47,716 nucleotides of DNA from a virus. The position numbers and the translations under genes were made by a program. The stretch spans positions 1 through 47,716 of the IMG/VR virus record IMGVR_UViG_3300042556_001883; one strand, 5' to 3'. Of this stretch, positions 22,987 through 33,900 are shown one piece after another. The notes under the pieces were generated by a model that was given only the letters and a program-made list of their open reading frames with translations, was not told the DNA's origin and made no database searches. Every line of letters starts with the position of its first letter. Position 1 is the first letter of the stretch.

Positions 22987-25871
22987 TAAAATCTCCCAAC
23001 AACCACTTCGATAGTTTTAATATCGTTGTTTGTAATATCTTCTAAACTTTTACCTAGAACACAACCTGGCCTAAACATGCTGAAATTAATAGCCTCGGCC
23101 ACACCTGGTGTGTTGCTTGTGACTAAAACTGTGCCTTTGTTAACAGGTCCTCGAACTTGGCATGGTACACGACCTGTAAATGCTACTGGCAGTCCTTCAC
23201 TGGCTGCATTCATCAAATATCCCGGATTGGTAGAAATTACTCCGGCCACTCTAGTGTCATGCGTAACTGTAGTAGTTGTAACTTCTTTTTCGCCACCAAA
23301 TACAACCACAGTACCCGGAGCATAATCTTGATCGGCGGTGTAATTTTCTGCCAAGTCAGCATATCTTGCTTGTTGCGACACGCCATAAATTACATTCCAC
23401 CAGGCTGTCGTACTACCTAAATTTTGAGAAACATTACTAGTAGGTATAATCCAGCCACCGGTATTAATGTTTCCGCTAGTCCATGTTGTTCCGGTTACAG
23501 ATAAATTTGAAAGAGGAGCAGTATTGGCGACTCCAACATTGCCTGATCTATCAACTGTAAATCTTAGTACTCCAGGTTGAAAAATTCTAAACGCACCCGA
23601 GGAATTATCAATTTCGTATTCTACAAAACCCGATGACTGGAATTTAATACCGGCACCATCAGCCAATCCATTATCCATATTGATAGCAGTGGATGTTATA
23701 GTTCCGGCTATACCAGCTCCGCCACGAACTACCAATGCACCAGTTGTTGTTGATGTACTGGTAGTGGTAGCTGCTGCAACAATGTTACCAGTGCTTTCAT
23801 GTACGCCACCATTAAATAATGCACCACTGATACCAACACCACCTCTACTTACTATAGCACCTGTTGTTGTGCTTGTACTTGTAGTTGTAGCTGCTGCAAC
23901 TATATTACCTCCAATTATACCAACACCGGCTATACCAACTCCACCGTTTACAACCAAAGCACCTGTTGTGGTCGAAGTTGATGTGGTTGTTGATGTAATC
24001 ACTAAATTGCCATTGGCATTATTAAAAACAATATTTGCGCCGGTAAATTGATTGCTATTGTTGTATTGCAGCTGACCTGTTGTTCCGCCTGGTGCGCTGC
24101 TAAATGCTGCTCCGTTTCCAGCCCAATATATTCCAGTGTCTGTCAATACACCGTAAGCTCGTAAATTTCCAGAATTAGGATTGTATGTTAATGCAGTGTT
24201 TATGTTTTGTGCCGCATTACCAGAAGTGGCACTTACAAAAGTTACATAAGCTGTTCCTGAGGATATGTTTGAGGTAACTTGTGTATTAATAGCGTTAGTA
24301 GCAGTTCCTGCTGTGCCATCTATGGCTATCCCGGTCAAAGTTTGTGCTGCACTAGAACGATTGTAGTTTACACCTGTAGTTCCAATGAACAATGTCCCGT
24401 AAATAGTGCCATTGAGTCCACTGGCAAATACATTGCCTGCAACACCTAGGCCGCCTGACAGAACTAAAGCACCTGTCGTTGTGCTGGTTGAATTTGTGGC
24501 ATCAGTGAAAACTATATTTCCGGTTACACTATCATATATTGCATTTGTTCCTCCTGCCACACCAGAATTGTTAAACTGTAAAGATCCGTTTGTGCCAGTA
24601 GCGGGTCCTGTAATAGATTGATTATTATTAGCCCAATACAGGCCAGATGTGTAAAGTGAACCTGAATATATGTTGCCACTTACACCAGCGCCGCCAACTA
24701 CTACTAGTGCTCCGGTACTGGTATTGCTACTGGCTGTACCAGATGCAGCAACTATATTTCCTGATGCCCTAATAGTTGATCCTGTATTAACTGCGCCGCT
24801 TATACCTGCACCGCCTACAACAACCAATGCACCACTCACAGTGTCTGTACTTGCTGTTCCAGAATAAGCTACAATATTGCCGCCGCTTTTTAGAGTTAAA
24901 GTATTATTAAGATCGTTAAAAAATCCTGAGTTAGGTGTCACTGTACCAATTGCTGTGTTTTGCAAGCTGCCAGCTGTCAATGCGCCACCTATATAAGTAT
25001 CACCACTTACACCAGCACCACCTCTTACTATTAAAGCACCTGTTGTCGTACTCGAACTGGCTGCGCCTGAGTTTGCAACAATATTTCCGCCCACATTTAG
25101 TCTACCGGCTATGCCTGCGCCACCCGATACTGTTAGTGCACCTGTTGTGTTATTTGAGCTTACAGTTGTGTTTGCTAGAACAAGTCCGCCAGATTTTATT
25201 GTACCATAGGTGTTGCCAGTGAACACATTACCAACTTCTCTACCCGAATCATACCATTCTAAATAGCCGCTACTATTCACCCAACCTAAGAATGCGTGTT
25301 CATCCTGATAATCATAATAATGAAATTTCAAGCCAATGTCTTTGCCATCGTTGAAAGTCCACGGAACCAAATTGGCTTGTGTGTGCAAATCAATCACTGC
25401 ATCGCTAATGGATAAATTCTGTTGACCAATTGTAAAAATATTGCCTTCGACCTGGAGGTTGCCGGTAATTCTTGCAGTAGCAAACACCGCATTGCCGCTG
25501 CTTAAATTGTCTGCAACAAATGTTGAAGCATAGCTGGCTGCAGGAGCACTAAACGGATTACCATTTGAATATAAAAAATTATCTGTTTTTAATGATGTAA
25601 CTGTAATTGTACCTGCTGTGACATTTGCGTAGCCTGACACTATTAAATTGCTGTTTGTAACACCAGTGTCGTCTGTAAATGCTACAACAAACGTATTACC
25701 GCTTTCACTCCAAACAAGAGCTACATTGGACTTGACCCCTAAATTTCTATTAACAAGGAACCCAACATCAACATTGGCTACAGTAGAATCACTATTTAAA
25801 ATAGTGATAGGATCTTGTAGTTTTGCTTTTGTAGTGTCAGATTGTATAAATCTAGTTCTGGTTAATGCCAT
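22986..25871 (-). CDS. Tail fibre protein with repeated GALVV-GG modules and conserved C-terminal tip
   Basis: 961 aa, Thr/Ser/Gly/Ala-rich. The N-terminal part has NVALVWSESGNTFVVAFTD. About 160-210 is a module common in aquatic phage fibres (DAVIDLHTQANLV, DGKDIGLKFHYYDYQDEHAF, GYLEWYDSG). Residues 230-740 contain about nine copies of a roughly 30-residue unit of the type TTGALVVxGGxGVxGxxxxGG, likely a trimeric beta-rich shaft. The last about 120 residues (RYADLAENYTADQDYAPGTV, RVAGVISTNPGYLMN, GRVPCQVRG) are shared with the 415-aa fibre and resemble C-terminal chaperone or tip domains. Late promoter at 25892; weak ribosome site (GGA). Confidence 0.85.
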   Translation of the reverse strand: MALTRTRFIQSDTTKAKLQDPITILNSDSTVANVDVGFLVNRNLGVKSNVALVWSESGNTFVVAFTDDTGVTNSNLIVSGYANVTAGTITVTSLKTDNFLYSNGNPFSAPAASYASTFVADNLSSGNAVFATARITGNLQVEGNIFTIGQQNLSISDAVIDLHTQANLVPWTFNDGKDIGLKFHYYDYQDEHAFLGWVNSSGYLEWYDSGREVGNVFTGNTYGTIKSGGLVLANTTVSSNNTTGALTVSGGAGIAGRLNVGGNIVANSGAASSSTTTGALIVRGGAGVSGDTYIGGALTAGSLQNTAIGTVTPNSGFFNDLNNTLTLKSGGNIVAYSGTASTDTVSGALVVVGGAGISGAVNTGSTIRASGNIVAASGTASSNTSTGALVVVGGAGVSGNIYSGSLYTSGLYWANNNQSITGPATGTNGSLQFNNSGVAGGTNAIYDSVTGNIVFTDATNSTSTTTGALVLSGGLGVAGNVFASGLNGTIYGTLFIGTTGVNYNRSSAAQTLTGIAIDGTAGTATNAINTQVTSNISSGTAYVTFVSATSGNAAQNINTALTYNPNSGNLRAYGVLTDTGIYWAGNGAAFSSAPGGTTGQLQYNNSNQFTGANIVFNNANGNLVITSTTTSTSTTTGALVVNGGVGIAGVGIIGGNIVAAATTTSTSTTTGAIVSRGGVGISGALFNGGVHESTGNIVAAATTTSTSTTTGALVVRGGAGIAGTITSTAINMDNGLADGAGIKFQSSGFVEYEIDNSSGAFRIFQPGVLRFTVDRSGNVGVANTAPLSNLSVTGTTWTSGNINTGGWIIPTSNVSQNLGSTTAWWNVIYGVSQQARYADLAENYTADQDYAPGTVVVFGGEKEVTTTTVTHDTRVAGVISTNPGYLMNAASEGLPVAFTGRVPCQVRGPVNKGTVLVTSNTPGVAEAINFSMFRPGCVLGKSLEDITNNDIKTIEVVVGRF

Positions 25872-25891
25872 CGCGAATCCAAATAGTTTTT

Positions 25892-25898
25892 GTATTTA
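25892..25898 (-). promoter_or_regulatory. Late promoter of the 961-aa fibre (TAAATAC)
   Basis: CCATAAATACAAAAAC on the minus strand, 20 bases before the ATG and just beyond the terminator of the preceding fibre gene. Confidence 0.65.
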
Positions 25899-25907
25899 TG
25901 GAAAAAA

Positions 25908-25932
25908 CAAAAGGGTCATTTAGACCCTTTTT
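25908..25932 (-). terminator. Intrinsic terminator between two fibre genes
   Basis: AAAAGGGTC/GACCCTTTT stem with a five-base loop. On the minus strand it is followed by a T-rich run (TTTTGTTTTTT). It isolates the 415-aa fibre message from the 961-aa one. Confidence 0.9.
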
Positions 25933-25952
25933 GTATGAAATGTTTGTAAAAA

Positions 25953-27200
25953 TTACAATCTTCCTACTACTACTTCAATAACACCTTCTAATCCGTCAAA
26001 ATCCGCTAAAGCTTTTCCAATTACTGCCCCAATTTGAGGATTGTGATCTGGTCGGGCAAAGCCGCTGCCGGCACTCACTAGCATGTCACCTTTTTGAATT
26101 TTGCCCCGTACTTTACACGGAGTTCGGCCTTGAAGAGCAACTGGTACTACATTTTCTCCTCGCAATCCTGTATTCATTAGATGCGCAGGATTGGTAGACA
26201 CTACTCCTGCTACTCGTCTAGTCCCATCTTGTGCTAAAGTCAATTCAAAATCGCCACCAAACTCTAACACAGTACCAGGTTCGTAAGCAGCATCCGCTTG
26301 GTAATTTTCTGCCAAGTCAGCGTATCTGGCTTGTGTAGACACACCATAAAAATTGTTCCACCAGCGTGTGTCGGATCCTAAATTGTTTGTTGCGGCCAGG
26401 TTAGCACTTGGTATAATATTTCCGGTCACTGTAATTGCGTTACCGGCACTTCCTCCGATAAACAAGTTACCACCAAAACTTGCACCGCCATCAACTTGTA
26501 ATGCACCAGTGGTTGTGGAAATGGCCTGTGTATTGTTTACTATGTCAACGATACCACCAATAAATGCCGCCCCGGCCACTCCAATACCACCCGACACTAC
26601 CAATGCACCTGTAGTAGTTGAAGAAGATGTTGTAGTCGAAGTTATAACCAAATTACCATTTGCATTGTTAAAAATAATGTTTGCACCACCAAACACATTA
26701 CTATTGTTAAACTGTAGTTGACCATTTGTTCCGCCTGGTGGGCTGGAGAAAGATGTTCCATTAGCCCAGAACACACCACCACCGGTATAAATATTTCCGC
26801 CTACTCCTACTCCGCCCACAACTACCAATGCACCGGTCGTAGTTGAAGTGCTTGTGGTACTACTAGCAGCTACAATGTTTCCGCCAAAATAACCTACACC
26901 AGCGACCCCAATACCACCTCTACTAACAATTGCGCCTGTGGCCACATTACTGCTGACCGTAGTGGCTTCTGCTACTAAATTTGAACTAAATGCTCCTCGT
27001 GTGCCTTGAACAAATCCGCCGTTCAGGTTGATAGCTAGATTAGAGTTTGTAGCTGTTCCACTAAAGGTAGATGCATAAATCGTGGCAAATTGAAAACTGG
27101 TATTTCCCAAGAATACATTGGCATTGGCCTGAGGCTGAATGTTACCGTTAAACCTAACCGGGTTTGGTCCAAATGCTGTATCAATTCTTTGTAATGCCAT
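25953..27200 (-). CDS. Tail fibre protein, short paralogue of the 961-aa fibre
   Basis: 415 aa. The N-terminus QRIDTAFGPNPVRFNGNIQP is followed by four copies of the TTGALVV-GG-type unit (for example ATGAIVSRGGIGVAGVGYFG and TTGALVVVGGVGVGGNIYTG). The last about 125 residues form the same tip as the 961-aa fibre: RYADLAENYQADAAYEPGTV, RRVAGVVSTNPAHLMN, ALQGRTPCKVRGKIQKGDML, and a final EVVVGRL. Ribosome site AAAGGAAA overlaps the end of the 864-aa gene upstream. Looks like a duplicated, shortened version that keeps a common C-terminal folding or binding unit. Confidence 0.85.
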   Translation of the reverse strand: MALQRIDTAFGPNPVRFNGNIQPQANANVFLGNTSFQFATIYASTFSGTATNSNLAINLNGGFVQGTRGAFSSNLVAEATTVSSNVATGAIVSRGGIGVAGVGYFGGNIVAASSTTSTSTTTGALVVVGGVGVGGNIYTGGGVFWANGTSFSSPPGGTNGQLQFNNSNVFGGANIIFNNANGNLVITSTTTSSSTTTGALVVSGGIGVAGAAFIGGIVDIVNNTQAISTTTGALQVDGGASFGGNLFIGGSAGNAITVTGNIIPSANLAATNNLGSDTRWWNNFYGVSTQARYADLAENYQADAAYEPGTVLEFGGDFELTLAQDGTRRVAGVVSTNPAHLMNTGLRGENVVPVALQGRTPCKVRGKIQKGDMLVSAGSGFARPDHNPQIGAVIGKALADFDGLEGVIEVVVGRL

Positions 27201-27215
27201 TTTTATTTTCCTTTA

Positions 27216-29810
27216 TTATGCTTGGTTTTCTTGCCAACGCAATACTGCTCTAGCTTGTACTCTGACATTGTTATTAAGCGGAGTTACAACAACTGACAAT
27301 GTGTCTGGTCCGTCCGGGAAGGTATTAAATCCTCCCAACAAACTGTTGTTCAACTCTTTGATCTTAGACAAGTCGTAAGTAATAGTTTGGAAATTGAATC
27401 CGCCAGTGGTTGTCACACCCGAATAGTTTACAGCGTTTTGTCTAGGAGCCGGAGCACCAACAATACCTTGCCACACTACTTCACCGCCCGTGGTAAGTGT
27501 TGCAGAGTCGTCGTACTGTGCTAAACTGTTACCGCCAACATTGACCCAGGTTGGAGCTGGACTGCCCAATTGACCATTGAGGACAATTTGAATTTGACAA
27601 GCATCAGTGGCCGACACGTCGCAACTTAACGGCCACAACTGCATGTGGTTACACAAGTCTCTTACACCAAATCCACCTGGAATACCGTTATCAGCAGTAG
27701 GCGCTAATCTAACATTCAAAATTGTATACGGACTAAACTGATTGATGGTGTTTAATTGTCCGGTAGCACTAAATGTATATCCACGGTCTTCGTTAAACAT
27801 GCCATCCATGATCATACTAGTACCCCAGTGGAACAAAGTGGGTGCTGCACTTGGTGCAGTTTCGCCATTCAACACTTCGTATCTTACTGGCAAGTTACCA
27901 GATCTAAAGTAGGCTTCAACTTTGTTGTTACCATGAACAAAATTATGTAGATAAGTAATCTCACCATCTTGATCTTTTACGCCAAATCTGATTGTACCAG
28001 CACCGTACCAGGCATAATCAATGTAGTACATAAGTATCTTGTTGATGTCTAAATTAAAACCTGTTTGTCCAGTGCCATCGGCTTTATCTATGTTGAACCC
28101 TGATTGCGGGATTCTAGCATCAACTGTTTTACTTACTTTAACCCCTGCCAAAGTTGTCACTGAATTATCTGCTCTATAAGTAGGAGCCACATCTATACTT
28201 GTATTGCCAATGATTTGAATTACTTTATAACTGTTGCCTTTCACTACAATAAAATCACCCACTGCTAATTCTGTTGTAAATTGTGTTCCTGAACCTGCAA
28301 AATTTGCGCTACCATTGGTTACTGTTATAGTTCCAGTGATTTGTCTTGTACTAGACCTTCTTACTGCCCATAATGTGCTACCATCCCATTCCCAGAACGC
28401 ACCGTTTTGATCATCGTATACTCCGGCACGATTTTGAATATTACTAATTGCCTGCGCAGGGTTGTTAAACGCAACAGCAAATGACACTTGTACGCCCTTG
28501 CCGGACTGATAACGGAAATATTTACGACTTTGTCTTATAATTCTACTATTGGGCTGTGTGTCATTGGTGGTCATTGTGATACCACCATCAAACGGTTGTG
28601 CAAAAGCTATACCTTGTGGTCTAACATAAATGTTACCTGCTGTTCCTGCAAAAGAGGTTGATCCACCAATACTGTTAGTTTCGTAGGTGAATGCTCTACC
28701 ATTGCCCACTGTGGCAATCACTTGCGGTCCGGTGACATTGGCCCATGAAAAATTAACTACGGAAATTGTATTGTTGATTTTTAATCCATGATTGGTTTGT
28801 GTAATAGCTTGTACTGTAGTATTACCAAAAGTCTTTAGCGCAGTAAACGCAATATTGGCTCCAGTGAAGAAAGCACCTGGATAAATTGCCACACCGTTTT
28901 GGAAAATACTACCAGAACTCACTGTTCCTGTGCCCACATATCTAAAAGTAGTTGCGTTTATGTTAGATACTAAAAATTCTCCATTGGCCTGTTCGTCGGT
29001 GGTACCCACAACTGTAATAGGTTGCCCTTCAGTTAGACCGTGTGCAGCCGAAGTAGTTACAGAAACTGTAGCTGTTCCATTTCCAGTAATTGCACTTATG
29101 TTTGCTGTTTGTGCAAGGGCAGCATCAGTATTACGACCATAACTGGCAAAGTAATTGTTAATAAACTTCATGGTCTGCCACTTGGTAGGTTGCGGACCGT
29201 ATTCAAAGTCTGTGTCAATCAATGACTGCGGTTGACTAACCCGCAATTTGCCCACTGGGTCAATTAAGAAATCTCGGAAAGAAATCAACGGTGCCGGTTC
29301 GCTGTCGGTAATAATTAATAATTTGTCAGTGCTAGCGTAGGCACTGGTGTCAATAGGAATATTTCCAATTCTTGTTTGATAATTTCTGTCTGAGAATGCA
29401 AGTGCTGTATTAGTTTCTGTTACTGTAGCTGGAACATCAAGATAAATTATATCTGTTCCGTTTGTATAATCAACAGTGGCACCATTAGTAGGCATTCCAT
29501 TACCGCTTATGCGCCAACCTTGCTGTACGCCGGTACTGTTGTAATTCAAACTATTAAACTGACCGGTGGTAAATTTAATTGCTGTATTACCGTTTTGTAC
29601 ATTTCCTTGTACATTTATGCTGCGTTGTACATTTGTAAATGTTACACTGTTAAATGTTGTGTCGTTAAAATTGTACAAAGTGGTTTTACTAGGCACATGA
29701 ATAATTAACAATATTTGTTCAGGTGCAGCTCGGTCTGGAAGTGTAACTTGTGTGCTACCAGAACTTCCTGTTGTAAAAATGTATCCTTGGGTATAAGTTT
29801 TCTTTGCCAT
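27216..29810 (-). CDS. Large conserved virion structural protein (fibre/baseplate-associated)
   Basis: 864 aa. It starts MAKKTYTQGYIFTTGSSGST. Near 185-210 is KLRVSQPQSLIDTDFEYGPQ followed by PTKW, a signature I recall in large structural proteins of aquatic T4-like phages. Further blocks are HGLTEGQPITVVGTTDEQAN (an Ig-like beta motif), a tube-like ITVTNGSANFAGSGTQFTTE unit, and NKILMYYIDYAWYGAGTIRF with YFRSGNLPVRYEV. The composition is less repetitive than the true shaft proteins. The arrangement suggests a fibre base or adaptor linking fibres to the baseplate, but no T4 equivalent is certain. AAGGATA precedes the ATG. Confidence 0.8.
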   Translation of the reverse strand: MAKKTYTQGYIFTTGSSGSTQVTLPDRAAPEQILLIIHVPSKTTLYNFNDTTFNSVTFTNVQRSINVQGNVQNGNTAIKFTTGQFNSLNYNSTGVQQGWRISGNGMPTNGATVDYTNGTDIIYLDVPATVTETNTALAFSDRNYQTRIGNIPIDTSAYASTDKLLIITDSEPAPLISFRDFLIDPVGKLRVSQPQSLIDTDFEYGPQPTKWQTMKFINNYFASYGRNTDAALAQTANISAITGNGTATVSVTTSAAHGLTEGQPITVVGTTDEQANGEFLVSNINATTFRYVGTGTVSSGSIFQNGVAIYPGAFFTGANIAFTALKTFGNTTVQAITQTNHGLKINNTISVVNFSWANVTGPQVIATVGNGRAFTYETNSIGGSTSFAGTAGNIYVRPQGIAFAQPFDGGITMTTNDTQPNSRIIRQSRKYFRYQSGKGVQVSFAVAFNNPAQAISNIQNRAGVYDDQNGAFWEWDGSTLWAVRRSSTRQITGTITVTNGSANFAGSGTQFTTELAVGDFIVVKGNSYKVIQIIGNTSIDVAPTYRADNSVTTLAGVKVSKTVDARIPQSGFNIDKADGTGQTGFNLDINKILMYYIDYAWYGAGTIRFGVKDQDGEITYLHNFVHGNNKVEAYFRSGNLPVRYEVLNGETAPSAAPTLFHWGTSMIMDGMFNEDRGYTFSATGQLNTINQFSPYTILNVRLAPTADNGIPGGFGVRDLCNHMQLWPLSCDVSATDACQIQIVLNGQLGSPAPTWVNVGGNSLAQYDDSATLTTGGEVVWQGIVGAPAPRQNAVNYSGVTTTGGFNFQTITYDLSKIKELNNSLLGGFNTFPDGPDTLSVVVTPLNNNVRVQARAVLRWQENQA

Positions 29811-29831
29811 ATATTCAATATCCTTATATAA

Positions 29832-30881
29832 TTAAAATCCGCCTAGTGCTACTGCATAAACCAGTGCTGTGTTTTGTACAACTGTAATAGAAGTTGATGA
29901 ATTAGCACGCCATTTTCCTAGTGTTGAGTTGTACTGTAAAAATTGACCGTCGGCAGGAGAACTAGTAAAGTCTATGTCCGCTAACGAACCCAATGCACTT
30001 ATTCCGCTACCTGCTAGTATTTTTACTTCTGCATTGCTACCTAATGGTAGAGCTTCAGTAAATGTGATATTTGTCCCTGCAATAGAATAAGTGTCTTTTG
30101 GTTGATATATACCATTCCACCAAACTGCCACTTGATCTTTGTCTGCTGGTGTATTACCTAAATTAAAAGGCCCAACTGTGTCGTTACCTTGCACTACTTT
30201 GGTTAACAAGCCAGATCCTGATGTGGTACTGACTTGACTACCTTGTTGATAAATGTTGCCGCCAACATATAAATCGCCGGATTTGACTACTACGTTGGAA
30301 CTGGCTGTGACAAATTTGTTTGTGGCGACTACAAGATTGGCTGCTGCTGCACCAGGATCCGAATCCGTTGTGTTAATCCATGTAAATTTGGCATCAGGAC
30401 TAAGCTTTAATTCAACATATCCTTTACCTAGGTCGGATCCCAATAAGAAATAAACATCCCAATTTGTGCCGGTTCCTAATCCACTTGTGCTAAGAACTTT
30501 GACACCTTGTACACCTTCTCTATATCCAAGACTGTAGTAATTGGCTTCAATGTTTGTAGACCCACCATTCAAAAAACGTATTTCAACTACATCTTTCACC
30601 AAAGACTCAGCTGCATAACCTTGACCTGCTACTACAGTGAACTCAACTGTTTCACCAGCGCCCAAACCAGAGTTTACACTAAATGTTCCAACTTTGTACC
30701 ATGCAGGCGACGCCAATGCTGCAGGAAACTGTAAACCAATTTTTTGTATGTACGAAGTAGTAATAGCGGTAGTAGAGGTACTGGTGATATTACCACTGGT
30801 CAAAATTTCGCCGTTTCCAGCAAAAATTTTTACTGGTCCTACCTCTAAACCGTTGTGTACTACAAAATTTTTACTTGCCAT
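29832..30881 (-). CDS. Fibre-associated structural protein
   Basis: 349 aa, beta-rich. N-terminus KNFVVHNGLEVGPVKIFAGN is typical of fibre shaft starts. A central globular part (about 45-175) contains AWYKVGTFSVNSGLGAGETV and VVEIRFLNGGSTNIEANYYS. Later come LYVGGNIYQQG and a unit WNGIYQPKDTYSIAGTNITF that occurs in related form in three other fibre genes of this cluster. The C-terminus is hydrophobic (TALVYAVALGGF). Ribosome site AAGGGAG. It lies between two large fibre genes, so probably a distal fibre or hinge component. Confidence 0.75.
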   Translation of the reverse strand: MASKNFVVHNGLEVGPVKIFAGNGEILTSGNITSTSTTAITTSYIQKIGLQFPAALASPAWYKVGTFSVNSGLGAGETVEFTVVAGQGYAAESLVKDVVEIRFLNGGSTNIEANYYSLGYREGVQGVKVLSTSGLGTGTNWDVYFLLGSDLGKGYVELKLSPDAKFTWINTTDSDPGAAAANLVVATNKFVTASSNVVVKSGDLYVGGNIYQQGSQVSTTSGSGLLTKVVQGNDTVGPFNLGNTPADKDQVAVWWNGIYQPKDTYSIAGTNITFTEALPLGSNAEVKILAGSGISALGSLADIDFTSSPADGQFLQYNSTLGKWRANSSTSITVVQNTALVYAVALGGF

Positions 30882-30904
30882 AGTTCCATATCTCCCTTAT
30901 GACT

Positions 30905-33900
30905 TTATATCTTCATCAATGTTGGTGTAACTTTAATTTTTAAATTTGCTCCAGCACTGCTAGCATTTAAATATGCAGTACCAGCAGATATATTACTTGA
31001 GAAAGTTGCAAGGTTAGCTGCACCAGTAAACGTTACCCCGTATACTTCAATACTCATTGTGGTTCCATTTTGTACAGCAATAACTTCGGCTGCTTGATAT
31101 TCTCCACCACTTTCATCACTCAACTGTACAAAAAACTTACCACTTCTGTATGTAGCTGTTGCAAATCCGTACACAGCATCTGTGCCACCAGGAGCCACAT
31201 ACTTTCCTCGTATGTCATCAGTGACATGTTCTGCGTTGGTTGTGAAGGTGCCGTTTGCAAACAAACTAGTAAATGAACCTAATCTAGCAACATTAGCACC
31301 AATTACAGTATCATCAAGACTACCACTACTGACTGTTGCACCTGTAATAGATCCACCGCTAAGATTTATATTACTTCCAAAGAAGTAATCAACTCGATTT
31401 GTAGGAGTTCCAATGTTACTGGTTGTAACAGGATAAAAGTCGCCGTGGGTGTCCATTCTCCAGTTTTCTACAGTTCCTAAACTTATATTGCCTGTATAGA
31501 ATCTTAAAGCTGTGTCGTCAGTTACAAATTGATTAAATCCGCTTAATGATGATATTCCTGTTACTGTTTGGGTAGTGGTTATTATCCTTGTATCAATTAT
31601 ATCACCAATGGCCGGTGCTTCAGTGAAAACAACCACATTTCCACTAACTGTATAAGCAGTGGTTGGCACTTGCAAAACACCACTGATAGATACCAATGTA
31701 CCAGCAGTGGTTGAATTTGATGCCAATGTAAATTGTGTGTTTATTCCATCAACATTACCATTGAGGTCACCGCTGGAATTAGAGAATGTTCTGCTTAAAA
31801 TTGTAGTAAATGTGCTACCTGTGGTATTCCATTGCCCGTCGCCATAGAATTCCAATGCATTGGTAGTATTGTTAAATCTCAACATACCATCTACATCTGT
31901 AAAACCAACTGAACCTGGTCTTTGTGCTGATGATCCTACTGGTACCAACATTGCATCAGTGCTGTTAACAACTAATTTTGCACCTTGAGTGATGTTGGCT
32001 GTTGTTATGTTTCCACCAATACTGACTTGATCATAGACAGAATCTGCAACAACAAAAACCAAACTATTTTCACTTACGCCTCGAATGATTGTGTCGTGCG
32101 TGGATTTATTTCCATTGATAACAACACCTTGGCCCACATACATATTACCGTTAATCGCTGCGCCACCTGTGCCTGTAATTACAAGTGCCCCGGTTGTATT
32201 TGCAACGCCTGCGGCCGCAGTATAAACTGTAGTGTTACCTGAACTTATTACAATGTTTCCGGTGGCTAGTCGTAAGTTGGCCGTTGCCACTAATTCTGTA
32301 AATGTACCAGCAGCTGGTGTTGCATTACCAATAATTGTGCCATTTAACGAAGCGGCGGTTAGTGTAGTAAATGCACCTGTTGCTGCTGTGTTTGCGCCAA
32401 TTGGGAAATTATCTGCGAACCCGCCTGTAATTCTAGCATTACCTGTGCTAAAGTTTGTGATTTGGCTTAGTGTGATGTAGGCATTTGACAAAGCACTTAC
32501 GTATCCGCCACTTATAACCGCATTGCCACTACTAAAGTTTGTAGTTACAAGTGTGGTTACATTTCCATTGGTTGCATTAACAGTAGTTCCTGTTAAGGTT
32601 TGACCATCTAGTGTAGTAAACACACCTGAACTTGGAGTAACTGCGCCAATTGGAATATTATTGATTCCGCTTGTGCCCGTTCCGCCACGGATCCAAACTG
32701 GCCCAGTTGGTGCCACATTCAAACTGGTAGCAGCTCTAAAATTACTTGCATATACATTCGCAGCATTAACCGAACCAATAGCAACAGAATCTACTGTGCC
32801 GCCATTTAATGGATTGATTGTTACTGTGGCTGGGCCAGTTTGCGGACTTAGATAAACATTGGATGTTGCATTCAGAGTCGCTGTTTTTATTGTGTTGCTA
32901 ACATCTAGGCTTGTAAAGTTACCAGTGCTGGCTGTGTTTGCGCCAATTGGGAAATTATCTGCGAACCCGCCAGTGATCTGTGCATTTGCTGTACTAAAAT
33001 TAGTAGCTACTAAAGTGGTTGTGTTACCATTCGTGGTGTTTACAGTTGTGCCTGTGACAGTATACGCGGTTACTGTTGTGGCATTTGCAGTGGTAAAATT
33101 GCCTGTGCTTGGTGTAGTTGCACCAATAGAAATAGCATCCAGTGATCCACCAGTGATTACTGCATTTGCTGTACTAAAGTTAGTTGCTATCAATGTGGTA
33201 GCATTACCATTGGTAGTGTTTAAATTTACCGCGGTAGTTGTACCAGCATCAATTGTTGCGCTATTTAAATTTGTTACATTTCCAGTAGTAGTGTTAATTG
33301 TTGCAATAGTAGCACTGTAACCAGTAAAAGAAGTGGCATTTGCAGTGGTAAAATTACCAGTGCTTGGTGTAGTTGCACCAATAGAAATAGCATCCAGTGA
33401 TCCACCAGTGATTACTGCATTTGCTGTACTAAAGTTAGTTGCAACTAATGTTGTAATATTGCCATTGGCTGAATTTATCGTATTGATATTACCAGTAGTA
33501 ATATTAGCCAAGGTACTATTTAGAGTGGCTATTGTGGCAGTAGTGGCATCAACAGTTGGTGAAGTTAAAGTTGTTATGTTTGCACTTGTAAAATTACCAG
33601 CAAACATTGTGATTCCAAAACCTGCAAAAGGCTTGTTTACTTGCCAGCTATCAATAGCATTAACATAAGTCAAAGTAGCATTTGCACCTGCTACAGTTAA
33701 TCCTGCTCCGTCGGCTTGTAAGCCAGTGGTGGCATTTGCAGCTACGGTAATGTTGAGATCCTCAACATTTAAACTTTCTGTGTTTAGCGTTGTGGTATTA
33801 CCAATTACAGTTAAATTGCCTAATACGGTTAAATTACCACCTACATTCAAATTGGCACCAACTCCTAGTCCACCAGTAACAACCACTGCGCCAACAGTTG

